Below are positions 58,673 through 64,000 of a stretch of 64,000 nt of DNA, piece by piece. Below the pieces are notes generated by a model that was not told the origin of the DNA, searched no databases, and was given only the letters and a program-made list of their open reading frames with translations. Origin of the DNA: Streptomyces goshikiensis (GTDB lineage Bacteria; Actinomycetota; Actinomycetes; Streptomycetales; Streptomycetaceae); NCBI RefSeq assembly GCF_014650555.1, contig NZ_BMVE01000011.1, forward strand, positions 209,150 to 273,149, in the 5' to 3' direction. The position numbers were made by a program, and so were the translations under genes. The number at the start of each line of letters is the position of its first letter. Position 1 is the stretch's first letter.

Positions 58673-60231
58673 CGACCCAGTCGCACCAGCTCCACCCGAT
58701 CGCGCCCCGCCGTACGTATCTCATCGGCCGCGCCCGGCCGAACGCGATCGTCGGCAAGAACCGCGAAACCGGCGAGATCGCCCTGATCATCGCCGGCGCG
58801 TTCTTCGGCATGATGAGCGGACTGCTCGTCCCCGACCTCACCCTGCGCATCGTCAGCCTCGCCGGCTTCCCCATGCTCGCGCTCGCCGCCGTGTACGTCC
58901 CCTACCGGGGCCGCACCTTCTACAAGTGGTTCGAGATCAACCGCAGCTACAAGCGCACGCTGCGCCGCGGCACGACGTACCGCTCGGGCACCATGGAGGC
59001 CGGCATCCGCGCCGCCGACGGCCGCGAGGTCGAGGTGGGCCCGCCCCCCGGCATCGGCCGCATCGCCTGGCTCGCCGCCCCCTTCGGCCCCGACGAGATC
59101 GCCGTCCTCCTGCACGCCGACCGCCGCACCGTCACCGCCGCCATCGAGATCGAGGGCCCCGGCGTCGGCCTGCGCGACAGCGAGGACCAGGAAGCCCTCG
59201 TCGACCGCTTCGGCACCCTCCTCAAGCACGTCGCCAACGGCGACGGCTTCGTCACCCGCCTCCAGATGCTCGCCCGCACCCTCCCCGCCGACCCCGACGC
59301 CCACGCCAAGGACGTCGCCCAGCGCGGAAACACCCAGGCTCCCGGCTGGCTGCGCGACTCGTACGAACAGCTCCAGTCGATGGTGTCCACCTCATCCGAG
59401 CAGCACCGCGCCTACCTCGTCGCCTGTATGCACTACAGCCGCGAACTCGCCGCCGAGGCCCACACCATCGCCCGCGCCTCCTCCCCCGCCAAGGGACGCA
59501 AGCTCGACCGCGACGCCGGCCTCGCCATCGTCATGGCCCGCGAGCTCACCGACATCTGCGCCCGCCTCGCCGAGGCCGACATCCGCGTCCGCCAGCCCCT
59601 CGGCCAGGGCCGCCTCTCCTCCCTCGTGCACTCCATGTACGACCCGGACCATCCCATCGACCACATCCAGGCCATGACCAAGCGCAACGCCTGGCCCGCC
59701 GAACTCGACGCGGTGGAGCCCACGTACCTCCAGGCCAAGACCCGCGAGTCCTCCACCCGCGCCCCCTGGTGCCACGCCACCGCCTGGGTGAAGGAATGGC
59801 CGATGACCCCGGTCGGCGTCAACTTCCTCGCGCCCCTCCTCGTCCACACCCCGGACGTGATCCGCACCGTCGCCGTCACCATGGACCTGGAGCCCACCGA
59901 GGTGGCCATCGAGCGCATGCTCACCGAGAAGACCAACGACGAGGCCGACGCCAGCCGCGCCGCCAAGATGAACCGGACCGTCGACCCCCGCGACATCGCC
60001 GCCCACGGCCGCCTCGACCAAAGAGGTGAAGATCTCGCCAGCGGTGCGGCAGGAGTCAACCTGGTCGGGTACATCACGGTGTCCTCGCGTTCACCGGAGG
60101 CCCTCGCCCGCGACAAGCGGACGATCCGCGCCTCCGCCGGCAAGTCGTACCTGAAGCTGGAGTGGTGCGACCGAGAGCACCACCGCGCCTTCGTCAACAC
60201 CTTGCCGTTCGCCACCGGCATCCGACGCTAG
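58669..60231 (+). CDS. SCO6880-family secretion ATPase-like protein (PrgI-like head)
   Basis: This 520-residue protein starts with two membrane helices after the family sequence RRTYLIGRARPNAIVGKN (about 45-80), as in PrgI-domain proteins, then a large cytosolic part. No Walker A is seen. In actinobacterial conjugation loci SCO6880-family proteins stand next to VirB4-type ATPases, and probably represent the membrane-bound N-terminal part split from the ATPase. Start GTG 58669 overlaps the upstream stop. Confidence 0.9.
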   Translation: MTTQSHQLHPIAPRRTYLIGRARPNAIVGKNRETGEIALIIAGAFFGMMSGLLVPDLTLRIVSLAGFPMLALAAVYVPYRGRTFYKWFEINRSYKRTLRRGTTYRSGTMEAGIRAADGREVEVGPPPGIGRIAWLAAPFGPDEIAVLLHADRRTVTAAIEIEGPGVGLRDSEDQEALVDRFGTLLKHVANGDGFVTRLQMLARTLPADPDAHAKDVAQRGNTQAPGWLRDSYEQLQSMVSTSSEQHRAYLVACMHYSRELAAEAHTIARASSPAKGRKLDRDAGLAIVMARELTDICARLAEADIRVRQPLGQGRLSSLVHSMYDPDHPIDHIQAMTKRNAWPAELDAVEPTYLQAKTRESSTRAPWCHATAWVKEWPMTPVGVNFLAPLLVHTPDVIRTVAVTMDLEPTEVAIERMLTEKTNDEADASRAAKMNRTVDPRDIAAHGRLDQRGEDLASGAAGVNLVGYITVSSRSPEALARDKRTIRASAGKSYLKLEWCDREHHRAFVNTLPFATGIRR

Positions 60232-60250
60232 CTGGAGGGAAGTGCCGCCC

Positions 60251-61666
60251 ATGCGAGATCCCATGTCCGCTCTGACGGACGCCTTCACCAGCTTCCTGTT
60301 CGGCAAGGTCGAAACCACCCGGCTGCCCGTCCGCACCTCCACCGGCCAGGCCCAGGCCGTCTACCTGCCCACCGCCGCCCCCGGCCTCGGCGACTCCGGC
60401 GTGATCATCGGCCGCGAGGTCTACAGCGGCAAGGGCTACATCTACGACCCCTTCCAGCTGTACGGCCAGCAGCTGCCAGCCCCGCACTGGCTCGTCCTCG
60501 GCGAATCCGGCAACGGAAAATCAGCCCTGGAGAAGACCTACGTCCTGCGCCAGCTCCGCTTCCGGGACCGCCAGGTCGTCGTCCTCGACGCCCAGGGCGA
60601 AGACGGCGTCGGCGAGTGGAACCTCATCGCCCAGCAGCTGGGGATAACCCCCATCCGCCTGGACCCCATCGCCGCCAACGACGACGGGATCCGCCTCAAC
60701 CCCCTCGACCCGGCGATCACCACGACCGGACAGCTCGCGCTGCTCCGGACCATCATCGAAGTCGCCATGGGCCACGGCCTCGACGAACGCTCCGGCTTCG
60801 CCCTCAAGGTCGCGCACGCGTACGTCGTCGACACCATCCGGGACCGCCAGCCCGTCCTCACCGACATCGTGGAACAGCTGCGCCACCCGGAAGCCGAATC
60901 CGCCGAAGCCATGAACGTCGACATAGACGATGTCCGGGCCTGGGGCCTCGACGTGGCGCTCGTCATCGACCGCCTCGTCGACGGCGACCTGCGCGGCATG
61001 TTCGACGGCCCCACCACCGTCGGCATCGACCTCGACGCCCCCCTGATCGTCTTCGACCTCTCCCACATCGACCGCAACTCCATCGCGATGCCGATCCTCA
61101 TGGCGATCGTCGGCGTCTGGCTGGAGCACACCTGGATCCGCCCGGACCGCAAGAAGCGCATCTTCCTCGTGGAAGAGGCCTGGCACATCATCAACAGCCC
61201 CTTCGTGGCCCAGCTGTTCCAGCGCCTGCTGAAGTTCGGCCGCCGCCTCGGCCTGTCCTTCGTCGCCGTCGTCCACCACCTCTCCGACGTCGTCGACGGC
61301 GCGGCCGCGCGCGAAGCCGCGGCCATCCTCAAGATGGCCTCGACCCGCACCATCTACGCCCAGAAGGCGGACGAGGCCCGAGCCACCGGCCGGGTCCTCG
61401 GCCTACCCCGCTGGGCGGTGGAAATCATCCCCACCCTCACCCCGGGCATCGCCGTCTGGGACGTCAACGGCAACGTCCAGGTGGTCAAACACCTGATCAC
61501 CGAGGCCGAACGCCCCCTCGTCTACACCGACCGCGCGATGACCGAGTCCTCCGCGGCCCACCAGCTCCCGGACGACCTGCTGGCCGCGGAACTGGAGGCG
61601 GAGGAAAGGGCCCTCCTCATCGAACGCCGCCGCAACGGCCCCGGCTCCGCGACCACGGTGGCGTAA
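60251..61666 (+). CDS. VirB4/TraC-like ATPase
   Basis: This 471-residue cytosolic ATPase has Walker A GESGNGKS (about residues 83-90), the acidic Walker B strand RIFLVEEAWHI (about 302-312) and the FTSK/HerA arrangement ending with LGLPRWAVEIIPTLTPGIAVW. It is the energiser of a secretion-like machine and is the counterpart of VirB4. ATG 60251 follows GGAGGGA by 10 bases; an in-frame GTG at 60242 lies too near that site. Confidence 0.92.
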   Translation: MRDPMSALTDAFTSFLFGKVETTRLPVRTSTGQAQAVYLPTAAPGLGDSGVIIGREVYSGKGYIYDPFQLYGQQLPAPHWLVLGESGNGKSALEKTYVLRQLRFRDRQVVVLDAQGEDGVGEWNLIAQQLGITPIRLDPIAANDDGIRLNPLDPAITTTGQLALLRTIIEVAMGHGLDERSGFALKVAHAYVVDTIRDRQPVLTDIVEQLRHPEAESAEAMNVDIDDVRAWGLDVALVIDRLVDGDLRGMFDGPTTVGIDLDAPLIVFDLSHIDRNSIAMPILMAIVGVWLEHTWIRPDRKKRIFLVEEAWHIINSPFVAQLFQRLLKFGRRLGLSFVAVVHHLSDVVDGAAAREAAAILKMASTRTIYAQKADEARATGRVLGLPRWAVEIIPTLTPGIAVWDVNGNVQVVKHLITEAERPLVYTDRAMTESSAAHQLPDDLLAAELEAEERALLIERRRNGPGSATTVA

Positions 61667-61668
61667 CC

Positions 61669-63171
61669 ATGCCCGACCCAAGACCTACGGGGACTCCCGC
61701 CGGCGGCGGCGGAGTCCCGGACGGCGTCCTGGTCGGCCTGCTGGCCTTCCTCCTCGGCCTGGCCGTACTGGTGTGGTCCGCGACCGGCCTCGCGGCCCTC
61801 TTCTCGAAGGGCGCCTGGCCGGCCACGGTCACCTTCACCCGTACCCCGGAGGCCATCCGCGCCCTGATAGCGCAACCGCACGACATCCCGGCCGCCTGGC
61901 CCGACACCGACCCGGCGGCCCTCTCCGGCTGGGGCCTCTTCTGGGGCCTGTTCATCAGCCAGCTCCTCGTCCTGCTGGTCCTGGTCATCTTCACCCTGGG
62001 CGTCATCGCCCGTACGAAGTCCCGCCGCGCCCCGGCCAAGACCCCGGGCCCGCTCCCCCACGTCCCGCCCCAGCCCCTCCCAGCCGCGGTGCCCCCGTCC
62101 CCCGTAGCCGCACACCGCAAGGCCACCCCGGCCCCGGCCAACGAGGCCCACCGCTACGCCCCGGCAACCCGCCCACCGACACCCGCACCGACCGCGCCTG
62201 CACCCGCCGCGCCGCCACCGCCTGCCCCGAGCCCGACGCCGGCCCCGGTCCCGGCCCGGACACCCCGCCTGACCTACGCCGACGCGGCCACCCGCCACCG
62301 CACCGCCGTCCAAGCCGTCAACGAGGCGGAGTCGGCAGCGCTGATCGTCACCTCCTCCCCCGCCCTGTGGGCCGAGACCAAGGACGCCCGCGCCAAACTC
62401 GGCCCGGTCCTCCTCTACGACCCCTCGCACCTGTGCGACACCCCGGCCCGGATGCACTGGAACCCCGCCGCCGGCTGCGCCGACCGCGACACCGCCGCCG
62501 CCCGGGCGATCGCCCTGCTGGCCCCCGTACGCCCCCAGGCCCGCATGGACGCCGCCGTCGCCGATACCGCCGAAACCCTCCTCCGCAGCTGGCTCCAGGC
62601 GGCCGCGCTCGACGAGCGCCCCTTCAAGCAGCTCCACCGCTGGGCCCAGGGCAACAACGCGCAGGACCCGGTCCGCGTCCTGCGCACCCACCCCCAGGCG
62701 GCCCCCGGCGCGGCCGGCGAACTCGAGAGCGCCCTCACCGCACACCCCGAACGCCGCGAACAGGCCCAGGACCTCACGACCCGCGCCCTGTCCTGCCTCA
62801 GCTCCATCCACATCCGCGAGGCCTGCAACCCCAACCGAACAGATGCGCTGACCTTGGCATCGTTCGTCTCCGAAGGGGGCACCCTCTATGTGGTGGGTGA
62901 ATCCCTGGAAGATCCCCGTGCCCACCCGGGTGCGATGCCGTTGCTGACCGCACTCGCCTCCAGCGTGGTCGAGCACGGCCGCCGCGTGGCCGCACGGTCA
63001 TCCCACGGTCGGCTCGACCCACCACTGGCGCTCGTCCTGGACGACATCGCCGCGGTCGCTCCCGTCCCCCAGCTCCCGGAGCTCCTGCAAGACGAGACCC
63101 TCCCGCTCCTGGCCCTCTGCCGCAGCCGCGAACAGGCCCGCTCCCGCTGGCCCCACGCCGACCTGCCCTAA
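61669..63171 (+). CDS. VirD4/TraG-like coupling protein without P-loop
   Basis: This 500-residue protein has two N-terminal helices (about 17-40 and 83-108), a Pro/Ala linker (about 110-205) and a cytosolic domain. It keeps several VirD4 landmarks: VTSSPALWAETKDARAKLGPVLLYDP, where the strand after Walker A normally ends, and Walker B-like LALVLDDIAAVAP. The preceding position, where GPPxSGKT is expected, reads AVNEAESAALIVTSS, so the nucleotide loop is lost. It begins 2 bases after the VirB4-like gene. Confidence 0.85.
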   Translation: MPDPRPTGTPAGGGGVPDGVLVGLLAFLLGLAVLVWSATGLAALFSKGAWPATVTFTRTPEAIRALIAQPHDIPAAWPDTDPAALSGWGLFWGLFISQLLVLLVLVIFTLGVIARTKSRRAPAKTPGPLPHVPPQPLPAAVPPSPVAAHRKATPAPANEAHRYAPATRPPTPAPTAPAPAAPPPPAPSPTPAPVPARTPRLTYADAATRHRTAVQAVNEAESAALIVTSSPALWAETKDARAKLGPVLLYDPSHLCDTPARMHWNPAAGCADRDTAAARAIALLAPVRPQARMDAAVADTAETLLRSWLQAAALDERPFKQLHRWAQGNNAQDPVRVLRTHPQAAPGAAGELESALTAHPERREQAQDLTTRALSCLSSIHIREACNPNRTDALTLASFVSEGGTLYVVGESLEDPRAHPGAMPLLTALASSVVEHGRRVAARSSHGRLDPPLALVLDDIAAVAPVPQLPELLQDETLPLLALCRSREQARSRWPHADLP

Positions 63172-63722
63172 GGCCGCGGGTACACGTACTCCAGCTCCTT
63201 CACCGACGGATTCCCCGGCATCGGCACGCTCCGCCCGCTCGCCCGGAACCCGAACCGCCGGTAGAACGCGCCGGCCCGCGCATTCTCCTCGTGCACGAAC
63301 AGCCGTACGCGCTCCAGCGCCGGCTCCTCCAACGACCAGGCCCATTCCAGCGAGGCCGCGAACAGCACCTCGGTCAGCCCGGTCCCCCGGTGCTCCGGCC
63401 GTACGAACACGCCGACCAGATGCCCCTGGGTCCGCTCGATCGGGAACCCGAAGAGGTCGGAAGTCCCGCCGTCCTCAACGAGTACGACCACCGACCCGAC
63501 CCACTCCCCACCATCGGCCTCGGCAATGAACTGCCGCGCGGTCCGCCCGTGCGAGGCCCCTTCGGCCCGCCCCCGCCAAAACTCATCAGGGTGCGACTCG
63601 GCGCTCTCCACGGTCTCCAGAAACGCCACCGGAGCCGCGGGATCCCGCAACGCGGCGAGGCGCAGCTGCTTGACCCTCTCCCATTCATCGGCGCGTACGG
63701 AACGAATCACATGCTGGCTCAT
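63168..63722 (-). CDS. GNAT N-acetyltransferase
   Basis: This 184-residue acetyltransferase has the CoA loop VFVRPEHRGTGLTEVLFAAS (R-G-T-G-L) about residues 105-124 and a C-terminal FYRRFGFRASGRSVPMPGNP. The ATG 63722 gives the usual N-terminal MSQHVIRSVRADEW. Its stop overlaps the end of the coupling-protein gene by 4 bases. Substrate unknown. Confidence 0.88.
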   Translation of the reverse strand: MSQHVIRSVRADEWERVKQLRLAALRDPAAPVAFLETVESAESHPDEFWRGRAEGASHGRTARQFIAEADGGEWVGSVVVLVEDGGTSDLFGFPIERTQGHLVGVFVRPEHRGTGLTEVLFAASLEWAWSLEEPALERVRLFVHEENARAGAFYRRFGFRASGRSVPMPGNPSVKELEYVYPRP

Positions 63723-63765
63723 ATCGCGGGATACTACCGAGCTGGAAATTGTCCGTAAACGCAGA

Positions 63766-63799
63766 AAAGCCCCGCACCAGTTACCTGGTGCGGGGCTTT
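63766..63799 (-). terminator. rRNA operon terminator
   Basis: AAAGCCCCGCACCAG (63766-63780) and CTGGTGCGGGGCTTT (63785-63799) form a perfect 15-bp stem with a TTAC/GTAA loop, just downstream of the 5S gene on the minus strand. On that strand it ends in CTTTTCTGC. Confidence 0.9.
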
Positions 63800-63811
63800 C
63801 CCACAATGATT

Positions 63812-63930
63812 GTTCGGCGGCGTCCTACTCTCCCACAGGGTCCCCCCTGCAGTACCATCGGCGCTGAAAGGCTTAGCTTCCGGGTTCGGAATGTAACCGG
63901 GCGTTTCCCTAACGCTATGACCACCGAAAC
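63812..63930 (-). rRNA. rrf: 5S ribosomal RNA
   Basis: The minus strand reads GTTTCGGTGGTCATAGCG at the 5' end, then GGGAAACGCCCGGTTACATTCCGAACCCGGAAG-type loops, and ends GGGAGAGTAGGACGCCGCCGAAC. This is the Streptomyces 5S rRNA, about 119 bases. Its position next to a terminator shows it closes an rRNA operon transcribed leftward, with 23S outside the window. Confidence 0.97.
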
Positions 63931-64000
63931 ACTATGAAGATATCAACCGGATGACAACACGGTCGTTACTTCAGAACTAACACAGTGGACGCGAGCAACT
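63931..64000 (-). other. 23S-5S spacer of the rRNA operon
   Basis: These 70 AT-richer bases, transcribed on the minus strand ahead of 5S, form the part of the 23S-5S spacer that lies in the window. The mature 23S end is not reached with certainty. Confidence 0.7.

Noticed and set aside
56110..63171. Operon considered as an integrated conjugative element
   Set aside because: No integrase, relaxase, excisionase, repeats or att site in or around it; GC and codon use equal the core, and flanks are core genes and an rRNA operon.

Overview
The window is chromosomal DNA from a high-GC actinomycete, almost certainly a Streptomyces (core region). The composition is about 70% GC with strong third-position GC. 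GlnR, the nickel regulator Nur, the WhiG antagonist RsiG, CsoR, two mycothiol genes and an SCO6880-type secretion ATPase are recognisable, and gene neighbours match the conserved core gene order I recall from S. coelicolor (recalled, not searched). No integrase, transposase, prophage or CRISPR array is visible.

Layout. 1-5.1 kb: 3' end of a tRNA, VOC-fold protein, gpmA, an MFS exporter, and mshA with a coupled YbjN gene. 5.3-10.9 kb: methyltransferase, NlpC/P60 peptidase, response-regulator/SpoIIE phosphatase fusion, and a DUF2516 / HBHA-like / HTH set. 10.9-16.3 kb: a rifampicin monooxygenase (Rox-type) behind a near-perfect rifamycin-associated palindrome, a PrmC-like methyltransferase coupled to an ECF41 sigma factor, an Eis-type acetyltransferase, and rsiG. 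16.4-26.4 kb: dtd, ygfZ, nur, ferric-nitrobindin-like gene, a 33-residue membrane peptide, three coupled membrane-anchored genes, the cysA2/DUF1416 sulfur operon behind a cysteine leader peptide, a DUF2993 protein, a repeat-bearing membrane protein and a MoaD/ThiS-like protein. 26.6-32.3 kb: glnR with an unusual leader, a LacI regulator, an S1C protease with a His-rich tail and a two-component pair.

32.3-48 kb: PI-PLC-like protein, TetR/hydrolase divergent pair with a 24-bp operator, 5'-nucleotidase, mshD, then a phosphate block: ppk, CHAD protein, pstSCAB, and a DUF47-pit operon, with PHO-box-like 11-bp repeats before ppk, pstS and DUF47-pit. csoR follows with its own operator. 48-55.6 kb: small genes, lipoprotein, PAP2 phosphatase, lytic transglycosylase/P60 protein, thioesterase, LysE exporter, GNAT and a Cys-cluster/pentapeptide protein.

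56.1-63.2 kb: a six-gene operon that looks like a chromosomal type IV secretion-like machine (pilin-like, VirB8-like, VirB6-like, SCO6880-type, VirB4-like and a coupling-protein-like ATPase that has lost its P-loop) with no relaxase. This is the best candidate for a poorly described system. The window ends in a minus-strand rRNA operon (terminator, 5S, start of the 23S-5S spacer).

Regulatory themes: phosphate (PHO boxes), nitrogen (glnR), cysteine supply (leader peptide), metals (Nur, CsoR), rifamycin exposure (RAE). Many genes carry a TAnnnT hexamer 6-8 bases before the start codon and are probably leaderless.
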